NCBI RefSeq assembly: GCF_017377395.1
Contig: NZ_CP061800.1
Span: forward strand, 1,116,001-1,180,000
DNA from: Desulfonema magnum
Lineage (GTDB): Bacteria > Desulfobacterota > Desulfobacteria > Desulfobacterales > 4be13
Direction: 5' to 3'
Length of the DNA stretch: 64,000 nucleotides
Below the pieces are notes generated by a model. That model was given only the letters and a program-made list of their open reading frames with translations, was not told where the DNA came from and searched no databases. Positions 35,464-44,605 of the stretch are shown piece after piece (within the stretch, counting starts at the first letter, position 1; every line of letters begins with the position of its first letter). The position numbers and the translations under genes were made by a program.

Positions 35464-36714
35464 ATGAAATACAGAACAAGCCAGAATCTTTTGCCAATTC
35501 TTGTTATTTTTATGGTACTTTTTTTTTCTGTAACAGGATATGCTGGCGGAAAAATCACCATAGGAGCCATGATATCCGTGGATTCAGAAGAAGCCGATAC
35601 GAGAGCGAATAAAATTATAATAAAACCAATGATATCAGCAGAATCAAGGTGGGACAGCAATTTTTACAAAGCTGACACGGATGAGAGAGGGGTTTATACC
35701 CAGGTCATCCGGCCGGGGATTGCCCTTGGCTACAAGACAGCCAAGAGCAGTATCCTTTTTGATTACACCTTTAATGCCTATTTTTATAAGAATCAGCATG
35801 ATGTCCCTCCTGACCTGCAAGGGGCTGATGCGGACGATTATGTGGGACATACCGCCAGATTGTCGGCCCTGACCAGGCCCTTTGACAGACTGACTCTGGG
35901 GCTGGAAGATGTGTACTATATGACACGTGATCCGGCCCGTGAAAGCAATTTTTCGAATTCAACCAGCAGAGCAAAGTATTCTGTTAATCGCTTCTCTCCC
36001 TCGCTTTTATATGAATTCGGAGATAAGTTTTCAGCAGGGTTAAAATACCGGAACACCTTAACCGATTATGATCATTCAAATATTGAAGGGTCTGTCGAAC
36101 ACAGAGGAATATTTGATCTGATCTACAATTTTACACCGACAACACATCTTGATCTTGAGTATGCTCATTGGAAAAGGGACTATGACAGAAATACCGCAGA
36201 TTATAACTCGGATGAGGTCAGGCTGACTTTAAGAAAAAATTTCAGTCGGTTTGCACTTGAAGTAGGGGGCGGATATCATAAACGGAATTTTGATGACACC
36301 AGCCTGAAGAATATTGATATGTTCTCCTACCGGTTTGCTTTTTCAGGGAAGCCAGGAGAAAAAAGCAGTATCATGTTTGCCGCGGAACAGGATTTCAATG
36401 ATTCGGGCACTGAAAATGCTTATTTTAAAGGCACCCGGTTTACTCTGGGCGCGGGATATACCTTCTGGAAAAAATTATTGGCAAGAATTGAAGGTAAATA
36501 TCAAATCAGTGATTATGAATCAGGAGATTATAAAGGGCGTGAAGATGATACTTACGGCATTTCAGGGAGACTCGGTTATATATTTAGCAGATGGCTGACC
36601 TTTGGTATCTCAGGAGGCTTTGAAACACGGGACTCCAACTGGGAGAAATATGATTATGATAATAAATATATCATGGGAAATATTGATCTTTGTTATGACC
36701 CGGCCGGCAATTAA
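35464..36714 (+). CDS. outer-membrane beta-barrel protein of the EPS locus
   Basis: 416 residues from ATG 35464 (GGAG 6 nt upstream; the ATG at 35452 overlaps that site). Signal peptide with core LLPILVIFMVLFFSVTGYAG. The rest is alternating amphipathic beta strands ending in aromatic residues (SILFDYTFNAYFYKN, THLDLEYAHWKRDYDR, WLTFGISGGFETRDSNW), typical of the large barrels found in exosortase/EPS loci. Probably a porin-like partner for polysaccharide secretion. A second, longer paralogue is at 58844. First gene of module 1. Confidence 0.85.
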   Translation: MKYRTSQNLLPILVIFMVLFFSVTGYAGGKITIGAMISVDSEEADTRANKIIIKPMISAESRWDSNFYKADTDERGVYTQVIRPGIALGYKTAKSSILFDYTFNAYFYKNQHDVPPDLQGADADDYVGHTARLSALTRPFDRLTLGLEDVYYMTRDPARESNFSNSTSRAKYSVNRFSPSLLYEFGDKFSAGLKYRNTLTDYDHSNIEGSVEHRGIFDLIYNFTPTTHLDLEYAHWKRDYDRNTADYNSDEVRLTLRKNFSRFALEVGGGYHKRNFDDTSLKNIDMFSYRFAFSGKPGEKSSIMFAAEQDFNDSGTENAYFKGTRFTLGAGYTFWKKLLARIEGKYQISDYESGDYKGREDDTYGISGRLGYIFSRWLTFGISGGFETRDSNWEKYDYDNKYIMGNIDLCYDPAGN

Positions 36715-36780
36715 TTTGCATGCAGGTAAGGATGTTAAAGAATGGCGTTAATGCGCTTTTCTTCGTGCAAAGGGGGAGTT

Positions 36781-37680
36781 ATGAACTATCAAAAAATTGT
36801 TAAAACCATATTCAGTATGGGTTTTCTGCTACTGACTTTTCTGGTCTTCCATGAAACTGTCATGGCTCAGGACAGTGCCTATTTTATCGGGCCGCGGGAT
36901 GTTCTCTCTGTCACAGTCTATGCCGGCGGCGAAGAACAGCTGAAGGTCCGTATGACAGTCACTGCCCGGGGAATGATTAATGTCCCTTTTATTGGGTCAC
37001 TCAAGGCAGAGGGACGAACAACATCTGAATTGGAATCGCTGATCACCAAACCCATGGCCACGGATTATTTTGTAAACCCTGAAGTAAACGTGAATATTTT
37101 GGAATATCACAGCCTCCGATATTATATTTCAGGTGCTGTCAGTTCCCCGGGCTTGTATGAGATGAGATCAAAAACAACATTGATGAGGCTGATTGCAAAA
37201 GCAGGCGGTGTGTTACCGGATCGGGGAAATTTGGCCTACATACTACGTGATTCCACAGAGCAAATTGCAAAAGGACAAAATGTTGAAAAGCTGCTTTCTC
37301 ATAAGGAACCTAAGAAAGCAAACTTGAAAAAGCTTTTGGACGAGGGAGATATGAGCCATGACATGCCCCTGCAATCGGGTGATGTCGTTTATATTCCCCT
37401 TGAAAAAGCCATGAAAGCTGAATCCAAGATATATGTGGAGGGAGAGGTAAGAAGTCCCGGGATCTATGATTATCGGCCGGGACTGACCGCTCTGAACGCC
37501 TGCATCATGGCCGGCGGTTTTGGCAGATTTGCAGCACCTAATCGCACCCGAATTATACGCAAAAGAAACGGCAGACAAAAAATCATCAGAATAGATCTGA
37601 ATGAAGTAAAGATGGGCAGAATCCCTGATGTTGAACTAAAACCCGGGGATATGATCAATGTGCCTGAAACATGGCTGTAA
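36781..37680 (+). CDS. Wza-like polysaccharide export protein, module 1
   Basis: 299 residues from ATG 36781 (GGGGGAG upstream). Signal peptide ending TVMAQ, no lipobox cysteine. Poly_export domain (about 30-115) with PRDVLSVTVYAGGEEQL and NPEVNVNILEYHSLRYYISG, then two SLBB-type stretches, the second IYVEGEVRSPGIYDYRPGLT. Forms the periplasmic and outer-membrane exit path for polysaccharide. It lies 66 bp after the barrel gene and is followed by the Wzz-like gene. Confidence 0.9.
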   Translation: MNYQKIVKTIFSMGFLLLTFLVFHETVMAQDSAYFIGPRDVLSVTVYAGGEEQLKVRMTVTARGMINVPFIGSLKAEGRTTSELESLITKPMATDYFVNPEVNVNILEYHSLRYYISGAVSSPGLYEMRSKTTLMRLIAKAGGVLPDRGNLAYILRDSTEQIAKGQNVEKLLSHKEPKKANLKKLLDEGDMSHDMPLQSGDVVYIPLEKAMKAESKIYVEGEVRSPGIYDYRPGLTALNACIMAGGFGRFAAPNRTRIIRKRNGRQKIIRIDLNEVKMGRIPDVELKPGDMINVPETWL

Positions 37681-37735
37681 TAATTGGGAATTGAGAATTG
37701 AGAATTGTTTCTCTCTTCAAAAAAAGGATAATAAT

Positions 37736-39217
37736 ATGAATAATTATGAATTTGAACAAACAATACATCTTACCGACTATTATTATATCCTCGTCAAGCA
37801 CAAATGGCTGATAATCGCTTCTTTTGTGATTACCCTGAGCCTGACAATATTTTTTACCTTGCGTATGACGCCAATTTACAGTGCCAGCGCAACCATGGTT
37901 ATTGAAAACCAACAGACAAAGTCCCCCCTTACCGGCGAAGCGCTGGACTATGGGAATTATGTGAGTCAGACCTTATCTTTTAATACCCATCTGAAACTCA
38001 TCACCTCTCATCCGGTCATGGAAAAAGTGATCAGAGATTACAGAATGGATCAGGCTGATATTGAAAAAGCAGACGACAGTTCACAATTCACTTCTTTTAA
38101 AGATATTCTCTCTAAATTTAAGAAAAATTTTCGTCTTTTCCTGGGACAGAAAGAAAAAGTTTTAACCCCCCAGGAAAAATATGAAGCGGTTGTCCAGAGG
38201 CTTCGGGAGAAGATTAATATCAGCGAGGTAAGAAATACCCTTCTTCTGAAGGTAGGTGTGGAAGATACGGATCCGGTTATGGCTAAAAATATCGCCAACA
38301 GCGTGGCACAGGCTTATATTGAGTTTAATACCGGAAGCAGGCTTGAATCTTCAAAAAATACAATGAGTTGGATGAGTAAACAGTTATATGAGACACAGAA
38401 AAAACTGGAAGATGCCGAAGCAGAATTCTTAGCCTACAAACAGAATGAAAAATTATTCTCAATTCAGGGAAAGCAAAATATTATCACACAGAAGATAGAG
38501 GAATTCAATGACGCATATATCAGGGCTCGGAATAAACGGCTTGAGTTGGATGCAAAATTAACGAAATTAAGGCGAACCATCAATTCAAACGGAGAAATTC
38601 TTCATGCCCGATCTCTCATTGATAACGCTCTTATTGATAGTCTTTATAGCCAGTTACATGAAGATGAGGTGGAGCTTAACCGTCTTGGCAATATCTTTAA
38701 GCCCAGGCACCCGAAAATCATCCAACTTAAAGGCAAAATAGAAGAAACCCGGAAAAAGCTTAATGAGGAATTAAAAAAAGAGATGGAAAATCTCAAAGCT
38801 GAACGGTCTGTTCTCTATACCAAGGAAAATATCTTACAGAAAACCATAGCGGGTTTTGAGAGTGACGCCTTGGATACTGGAAAAAAGGAACTCCAATATA
38901 CCATCCTTCAGCGAAGTGTGAATACAAACCAGAAACTGCACGACATTTTGTTATCAAAAATAAAAGAATCTGACATTGTGGAGAGTATGGAAGTTTCCAA
39001 CATACGGATTGCTGAAAATGCAGTGATTCCCGCGGCCCCGGTGAAACCGAATAAAAAGCGAAACATTATGCTGGGTGCCATTATCGGTCTGATGATCGGC
39101 ATCGGGTTTTCCTTTTTATGGGAATATCTGGACCGAACACTCCGAACTGAGGAAGATGTCCAAAAATATCTTGAGTTACCGGTTTTGTCCGTCATTCCGG
39201 AGGCAGAACTGCCATAA
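37736..39217 (+). CDS. Wzz-type chain-length determinant / co-polymerase, module 1
   Basis: 493 residues from ATG 37736 (AAAGGATAATAAT upstream). Transmembrane helix 1 (about 22-42, WLIIASFVITLSLTIFFTL), a long periplasmic coiled-coil region (about 170-400), and helix 2 near 440-460 (NIMLGAIIGLMIGIGFSFL) followed by DRTLRTEEDVQKYL. Works with a BY-kinase to set EPS chain length. The 55-bp spacer upstream contains three GAATTGA heptamers. The kinase gene follows after a heptamer-rich spacer. Confidence 0.92.
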   Translation: MNNYEFEQTIHLTDYYYILVKHKWLIIASFVITLSLTIFFTLRMTPIYSASATMVIENQQTKSPLTGEALDYGNYVSQTLSFNTHLKLITSHPVMEKVIRDYRMDQADIEKADDSSQFTSFKDILSKFKKNFRLFLGQKEKVLTPQEKYEAVVQRLREKINISEVRNTLLLKVGVEDTDPVMAKNIANSVAQAYIEFNTGSRLESSKNTMSWMSKQLYETQKKLEDAEAEFLAYKQNEKLFSIQGKQNIITQKIEEFNDAYIRARNKRLELDAKLTKLRRTINSNGEILHARSLIDNALIDSLYSQLHEDEVELNRLGNIFKPRHPKIIQLKGKIEETRKKLNEELKKEMENLKAERSVLYTKENILQKTIAGFESDALDTGKKELQYTILQRSVNTNQKLHDILLSKIKESDIVESMEVSNIRIAENAVIPAAPVKPNKKRNIMLGAIIGLMIGIGFSFLWEYLDRTLRTEEDVQKYLELPVLSVIPEAELP

Positions 39218-39232
39218 GGGTTTGGTAATTGG

Positions 39233-39351
39233 AGATTTGTGATTTGTGATTTGTGATTATTCAATTGGCTGACGCTGGTGTGTTTTACAAAAAAGATGGC
39301 AATAACAAATCGCAAATCGCAAATCGCAAATCAAAAATCGCAAATCAAAAT
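39233..39351. repeat. heptamer runs GATTTGT and AAATCGC flanking a spacer
   Basis: GATTTGT x3 (39233-39258) and AAATCGC/AAATCAA-type x6 (39305-39351) lie in the 147-bp gap between Wzz and kinase genes. The two runs are partly complementary. They extend the kinase reading frame upstream artificially. Confidence 0.75.
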
Positions 39352-39364
39352 AACGAGTGAAAAA

Positions 39365-40603
39365 ATGGAACACAACAAAAAAGCCCGACAAAAAGATTCA
39401 AGAAAGCTGAATGACCTGTTCTTGAACAACTATCCTGACAAGTCCCGTTTTGCAGAGGCATTTCGCACCTTGCGAACCAATGTCCATTTTTCCTTTATGG
39501 AAAAGGAATTTCGCTCTCTTCTGGTAACCAGCGCAGGTGAAAAAGAGGGAAAGACCAGCACTGCGGCAAATTTGGCCTATACCTTGTCCCGGGCCGGAAA
39601 ATCTGTTTTAATGATAGATGCGGACCTGCGCAAGCCCATGCTGGGGAGACTCGCTTTTTCTCAGGCATCTCCCGGACTCACCGGAGTGCTTTCTGATCTC
39701 CTGAACACAGATATAGACAATGGAACCCTGGAAGCGTTCGGGGTAAGCGATTTGTTTAATCTTCTTTCTTTTCAGAAAAAAACCGGGCTGTTACAATTAT
39801 CCGACGGAAGAGAGGAAGTGGGACTTTATTTTCTTCACGGAAAACTGGTGGATATCAAGTGGTTCACCAAACCTGTTGAGGAAAATCTTGTAAATTTTCT
39901 GATTAAGAACAGCTTGCTGAGCAGGGAAGAAGCTGTATCAGCGATTAACCGCCAGAAAGATACGGGTCAGAAACTGAGTTCCATACTTATCAACACCGGC
40001 CTTCTGAGAAAAGATGAGTTAAAGGGGCCGTTTGATAATTACATGAAGGAAACGCTTCGTGTTACTGTGCAAATGAAAACAGGAACCTTTTCCTTCAAAG
40101 AACTTCATCAGTCTGATCTTGAGCGGTTTTCCTTTGATCTTGCTGATATTCATCAGCTTTATGAAGAAATGGTGGGGGGAGAAGAGAGGTTGCCGTATTT
40201 ACAAAGCAAAATTGATTCAGCCATTCTGGATGTCAGCACAGACCTTTTTTTGCTTCCGACCGGAAACCGCCCGCCAAATCCCTCTGAAATTCTGGGATCA
40301 AAAGGAATGTCTTTTTTGCTGTCTTATCTGACAAAAAAGTTTGATGCCCTGATTATTGACACACCTCCCATTCTGCCGGCGAGCGATGCCCTGCTTCTGG
40401 CTCCCCAGATAGACGGCGTGGTGCTGATGGTCAAGGCCGGTCTGATAAACCGGGAACTCATAAGAAAAGCAGTGGAACAACTTCGGCTGGCCCAGGCAAA
40501 TCTGCTCGGTGTTGTTCTCAACCGGGTGGACATAAGAAGAGAAGGCTATTATAAATATTATAATAAATATTATTCTGGTTACTATGGGAAATACAAATCT
40601 TGA
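39365..40603 (+). CDS. BY-kinase (CpsD/CapB type) with inserted DUF4388-like domain
   Basis: 412 residues. Bacterial tyrosine autokinase: Walker A AGEKEGKTS (57-65), Walker A' VLMIDADLRKP (81-91), Walker B ALIIDTPP (328-335), C-terminal tyrosine cluster (YYKYYNKYYSGYYGKY). Between A' and the GNRPPNPSEIL block, residues ~120-250 are an extra domain with LFNLLSFQKKTGLLQLSDG, GLYFLHGKLVDIKW and TGTFSFKEL, matching the DUF4388/PATAN pattern. The kinases of module 2 lack it. Start at 39365 has only a weak purine-rich site; upstream sequence is heptamer DNA. Partner of the Wzz upstream. Confidence 0.85.
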   Translation: MEHNKKARQKDSRKLNDLFLNNYPDKSRFAEAFRTLRTNVHFSFMEKEFRSLLVTSAGEKEGKTSTAANLAYTLSRAGKSVLMIDADLRKPMLGRLAFSQASPGLTGVLSDLLNTDIDNGTLEAFGVSDLFNLLSFQKKTGLLQLSDGREEVGLYFLHGKLVDIKWFTKPVEENLVNFLIKNSLLSREEAVSAINRQKDTGQKLSSILINTGLLRKDELKGPFDNYMKETLRVTVQMKTGTFSFKELHQSDLERFSFDLADIHQLYEEMVGGEERLPYLQSKIDSAILDVSTDLFLLPTGNRPPNPSEILGSKGMSFLLSYLTKKFDALIIDTPPILPASDALLLAPQIDGVVLMVKAGLINRELIRKAVEQLRLAQANLLGVVLNRVDIRREGYYKYYNKYYSGYYGKYKS

Positions 40604-42114
40604 AACGCGCCAGGTATCTTTTAATCCTTATATTTTCTGTTGCGGCCTTCTGTCACCTGATTCCTCGTCTTATCTCTCAAATTCACTGTCATCGGGCCGG
40701 GAATCTCTGCCGGGAAGGGCATTATGATTTGGCTGCAGATCATCTGAAAAAAGCAGCGAATTACCAGCCGGATGATTACGAAATTCAGAAAGAATTAGGA
40801 AAAGTCTTATTCGCATCAGGTGAGTCAGCACCGAATAACATAGAAGCATTTCTTCTGACACAAACGTCAAAAGATTTTTATCTGAATGCGTTACGGCTGA
40901 ACTCTCTTGATGCGGAAACAGTTTATGCCCTCGGCAGGGGAGAACACCGCCTGGAGCAATTGTATCGTTATCTCCATCCTGAAGAGAAAGAGACTCCCTA
41001 TCGTCCCCTTCCTTATTTTAAGCAGGCTGTACGACTGAGACCTAATGGCTTACAATACAATTACACCCTGGCCCGCTGTTTTTATAATCAGGGGCAAATG
41101 AATGAATTGCTCGCGGTTGTTCGCAGACTCACCCGCATCTGTCCCTCTTCTTATGGTTATTTGAAAAAAGAGAATTTTTGGTCTGACAGTGTCAGGGAAG
41201 CCTGTAGAACAGGACTCCGGGAAGCAGTTAAAAACAAAATCTCTGTCAGAAACGCGCATATGATTATTTCTTCCGTGCTGACAGAGGAGAAAGACTGGCC
41301 CGGTGCCATATCTCATTATCAGGAGGCCCTGAACCATAGCGCATTTCAAAACAGTTCTGCAAATTATGCTCATCTGGGCAGCCTCCGTCTCAAAAACAGC
41401 CAGCATAAGGAGGCAATGACCTGGTTCTTTCATGCCCTGGATATGAGCAGGTCTAAAGAGAAATCGCTTGAACGAATTTATTCCTTTTATAAAAAAGAAG
41501 GCTGTCCTGAAAAATTCCTTTTGTTTTATCAGCAAATCAGCGGCTATTTTATTTTTTCTTCCCGGGCGGATATCCTGCTGGCCCGTTTTTTCTTTGACCT
41601 GAAACAATATCAGAAAGCTCAGGAAATCTTGACGGTGCTGAATCAGAAGCATCCCACAGCCAGAGCATATTACTGGCTGTCCCGTATTGCTCAGGCGGAG
41701 AAAGATTGGGACCGTATGGAGTTAGCCATTCAGAAGGCCACTGTGCTGGATCCGAAAAACAGCCAATATCATTTCATTTTTTCTAATCTTCTTAAACGCC
41801 TGAAAAAACTGGACAGAGCTGAAAAAGAGGCACGGCTTGCCATTGAGCATCGGAAATCCCCCACTGCGGGACTTTTTAACCACAGCGCATGGATACGATG
41901 GAGCAAATCAGATTATCTGGGAGCCATTGATGACTGGAAATCGGCTGTTCGTCTGAAGCCGGACACTGCCGCGTTTTATTCCTATATTGCAGAAGCCTAC
42001 AGACGCCTGGAAAACCGGGCCCTGGCTATGGAGTATTATCAGAAAGCAACATCGCTTGATCCGACCAATGATCGCTATTTAAAAAGATATCTTGAGATCA
42101 AAGCGGAAATATGA
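40600..42114 (+). CDS. membrane-anchored TPR protein, module 1
   Basis: 504 residues with a TTG start overlapping the kinase stop (TTGA), implying translational coupling. One N-terminal membrane helix (about 4-22), then about ten tetratricopeptide-like helical pairs, e.g. YDLAADHLKKAANYQPDDYEI, WPGAISHYQEALNHS, RALAMEYYQKATSLDPTN. Likely a periplasmic scaffold for assembly of the polysaccharide machine, by analogy with TPR proteins of other EPS loci. Last gene of module 1. Confidence 0.8.
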   Translation: MKRARYLLILIFSVAAFCHLIPRLISQIHCHRAGNLCREGHYDLAADHLKKAANYQPDDYEIQKELGKVLFASGESAPNNIEAFLLTQTSKDFYLNALRLNSLDAETVYALGRGEHRLEQLYRYLHPEEKETPYRPLPYFKQAVRLRPNGLQYNYTLARCFYNQGQMNELLAVVRRLTRICPSSYGYLKKENFWSDSVREACRTGLREAVKNKISVRNAHMIISSVLTEEKDWPGAISHYQEALNHSAFQNSSANYAHLGSLRLKNSQHKEAMTWFFHALDMSRSKEKSLERIYSFYKKEGCPEKFLLFYQQISGYFIFSSRADILLARFFFDLKQYQKAQEILTVLNQKHPTARAYYWLSRIAQAEKDWDRMELAIQKATVLDPKNSQYHFIFSNLLKRLKKLDRAEKEARLAIEHRKSPTAGLFNHSAWIRWSKSDYLGAIDDWKSAVRLKPDTAAFYSYIAEAYRRLENRALAMEYYQKATSLDPTNDRYLKRYLEIKAEI

Positions 42115-42138
42115 AAGGGGCCAGGGCCAGAGGCCGGC

Positions 42139-42283
42139 TTTCATGGTTCGTTGTGACTGAAGGCCATGTCTGTTTATAAGTTTAAAAGTGTCTCTCGATA
42201 ATCAAGTTTTTTGATCTGGTTCGGACAAAAAGCCTGTCATTCCTGCTTTCGCAGGAATGACAGAAAAAAATTTGATTATCGAG
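42139..42283. repeat. core-repeat remnant and nested palindrome between convergent genes
   Basis: 42142-42180 is a decayed core repeat (TTTCATGGTTCGTTGTGACT). 42194-42283 is a nested inverted repeat: outer arms CTCGATAATCAA / TTGATTATCGAG, inner palindrome TGTCATTCCTGC TTTC GCAGGAATGACA, the latter a sequence that I know as a very common dispersed repeat. It can serve as a two-way terminator between the TPR gene and thiD. Confidence 0.6.
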
Positions 42284-42359
42284 TGTCAGGAATTTCCCTG
42301 ATTATCCGCTATAAATGCCGATTTGCTGTTCTTGAATTCCAAAGCATACTGAATACTGC

Positions 42360-43172
42360 CTAATTCCAGAATTCAAAAAAATGGTGGACAGGCCCGTGAC
42401 CATGACCCATTTTATATTTCGCTCCTGTCCGAATGGCTCCGCTGATATACGTCTTTGCTCTTCTCACAGCAGCTTCGATGTCATGCCCTTTTGCAAGAAA
42501 TGAGGCAATTGCAGAAGACAGAGTACATCCTGTGCCGTGATTATTTCGGGTTTCGATTCGCTCTTCTTTTAAGGTGACAAATCGTTCCTCCTGTGTGAGA
42601 TAAAGGAGGTCATCGCTGTCGTCATTCTCCGAATGTCCGCCCTTTATGAGTACGCTTTGGCAGTTATGATGGCTGATATGCCTGGCAGCATCCTGTATCT
42701 CCTCGTATCCGCTTATTTTTTCTCCTGTCAGCACCTCTGCTTCAGGCAGGTTCGGCGTGACAACAGCGGCCAAAGGGATCATATGCGTCTTCAACGCTTC
42801 TATCGCGTCATTCTGTAAAAGTTTATCCCCGCTTTGCGCCACCATCACAGGATCAAGAACGATTTTCCTTATCCCGTGTTTTAATAATCCCCGGGCCACA
42901 ACCTCAGTCAGTTCTGCTGAATAGAGCATTCCGATTTTTACCGCATCTGCGCCGATATCACCGAGAACCGCTTCCATCTGTTCCGCCGCAAACGACGCGG
43001 GTACAGCATGGATACCGGTAACGCCTTTGGTGTTCTGTGCTGTCAGCGCTGTAATCACGGACATTCCGTAACAGCCCAGAGCAGAAAATGTTTTTAAGTC
43101 GGCCTGTATGCCGGCACCGCCGCTGCTGTCCGAACCGGCAATGGTAAGTACTTTGTGATATGTTTTGTTCAT
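42360..43172 (-). CDS. thiD: hydroxymethylpyrimidine / phosphomethylpyrimidine kinase
   Basis: 270 residues, full length. Phosphorylates HMP and HMP-phosphate in thiamine synthesis. Family signatures: LTIAGSDSSGGAGIQADLKTF, VVTPNLPEAEVLTG, VLIKGGHSE, and the ATP/anion-hole NNHGTGCTLSSAIASFLAKG. The only minus-strand gene in the right half of the window, inserted between EPS modules. No TPP riboswitch is visible upstream; instead the 92-bp hairpin element ends 17 nt before the ATG. Confidence 0.95.
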   Translation of the reverse strand: MNKTYHKVLTIAGSDSSGGAGIQADLKTFSALGCYGMSVITALTAQNTKGVTGIHAVPASFAAEQMEAVLGDIGADAVKIGMLYSAELTEVVARGLLKHGIRKIVLDPVMVAQSGDKLLQNDAIEALKTHMIPLAAVVTPNLPEAEVLTGEKISGYEEIQDAARHISHHNCQSVLIKGGHSENDDSDDLLYLTQEERFVTLKEERIETRNNHGTGCTLSSAIASFLAKGHDIEAAVRRAKTYISGAIRTGAKYKMGHGHGPVHHFFEFWN

Positions 43173-43189
43173 TATGTGACTCGCTTTTT

Positions 43190-43281
43190 TTTACCGTGAA
43201 AATACATTTTGAAAACCCGGGTTTTTTGTCTGAAAATATTTTTATGACCGGGGGCGAAAAACCCGGCTTTTTTATGAGCGT
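43190..43281 (-). repeat. ~92-bp hairpin leader element, copy d
   Basis: Minus orientation, pointing at thiD and ending (ACGGTAAA) 17 nt before its start codon, the same distance as for ilvB. Arms AAAAAAGCCGGGTTTTT and AAAAAACCCGGGTTTTC. Sequence 43282-43664 beyond it holds short open frames with no family signal and an inverted CAGCAGATC/GATCTGCTG pair (43465 and 43532). Confidence 0.8.
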
Positions 43282-43664
43282 TTGTTTCTGATTATAACAG
43301 ATTCGGGGGAATGTCGCGATACCCGCCCGGACAGGCTGAAATTAAAAAGTTTTGCAGCCCGTTCTCATGATACCGGAATTTATCAGGTTCTTCGGCAGGG
43401 TTCTGAAATCCGTGGTCTTATTTTTCCTGAGCAATCGGGTTCGGAGGAACGAATTTGTTAATGTCAGCAGATCGAAAATTTTCTCCTTTTGTGTTTTGCT
43501 CTGTTTTTGCAGTTTTTTGTACAGAAGATTTTTTGATCTGCTGAATGTCCGTCTTAGAACACGCGGTTCGGCAGAAGACAGCAACCCGTGAACATACCGA
43601 TGAGATTCAGTATAGATTGACATAAAATTGGCAGAGTGTAAATATATAAATTTCAATCTCCCCA

Positions 43665-43970
43665 AAATTCGGGTGTGTCCCACCTTTTACACAAAACGCG
43701 TCTCCCGCCTTCGGTCGGAATGAGGATGCCGCAGGCGGGATATCAGCTCATTATGCCGAAAATGCTGACAAAAAATGTTTTCCGTCCGGCACCTGCGAAA
43801 TCCGGTCCCCCCCCCGGCGGACAGATATGTGACATCCGCCTGTGCAAAAGGCGGGACATCAGTTAAAAACTGAAATATATTGCCAATTGTCATTTCCGAG
43901 TCACAGCGTGATCCGAAGCGGCAAAATCTGAAATCCGCTCTCTGTGTAAAAGGTGGGAGACACCCGTAAT
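43665..43970. mobile_element. ~306-bp non-coding element with inverted ends (copy A)
   Basis: Ends AATTCGGGTGTGTCCCACCT then TTTACACA, and the reverse complement TGTGTAAAAGGTGGGAGACA then CCCGTAATT. A third, internal inverted copy, TGTGCAAAAGGCGGGACATC, is at 43841. Homologous to copy B at 50568-50868, most clearly in the right third (GAAGCGGCAA, then ATCCGCTCT). MITE-like remnant without a transposase. The gap from 43971 to 44605 holds nothing else recognised. Confidence 0.75.
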
Positions 43971-44605
43971 TCCTTCAATTTTTACGAAATTGCCTCCCGG
44001 AATCACCAATAATTAAATATCGTGTCCCCGGAATTCCGAATTCCCCCTTGGATTCCCCCTTCCTTAAATCTGGAAAAATTTTCCTAATTTTTTGATCAGG
44101 AATTCAAATTCATCTTGTATTTCTTTAACAAATTCGTTTATAATAATATTTATTACCACATACTCTTGTTTCATTCATGGAAGCCTGTGAATCAGGGGTT
44201 ATGAGTGATATTCATTTTTTACCGCCGTTATTTCGGAAAGTTGCCGGATGCTGATATGCGCCTTTGTTGAAGAAAGCAGGAATATCCCAAAAAGCAGCGA
44301 TGATTTTCAGGAAAATTGTAAAGAATGCGAGGCTGTCCTCGATTACCACAAAAAAATTCAGAAAAAATGGATTACAATTGCTAAAAAAGAATTAATTTAA
44401 TAAAGATAAACAAAACATCGCTATCTGATTTTTCCTTTTCTGCTCCGGCCGGAAAATTTTGGATTTGGCAATCCGAACCGAGTGTGACAGGGGAACCGAA
44501 CAGAACGGGGATGGAGTGAAGAGCAGACTTCCAAAGTCTCTTATAGTTTGCAACTCTTTAATATACCAATTTTTTTTGAAGGACACTTATACAAAAAAGA
44601 TAATA

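Noticed and set aside
43173-43340. Possible TPP riboswitch upstream of thiD
   Set aside because: The THI-box core (CTGAGA and ACC..GAACCTG) is absent; the sequence is the 92-bp repeat.
43342-43683. Short frames on both strands (79 and 113 codons) downstream of the 92-bp element
   Set aside because: Overlapping each other, no ribosome binding site, no recognisable protein features apart from basic and hydrophobic composition.
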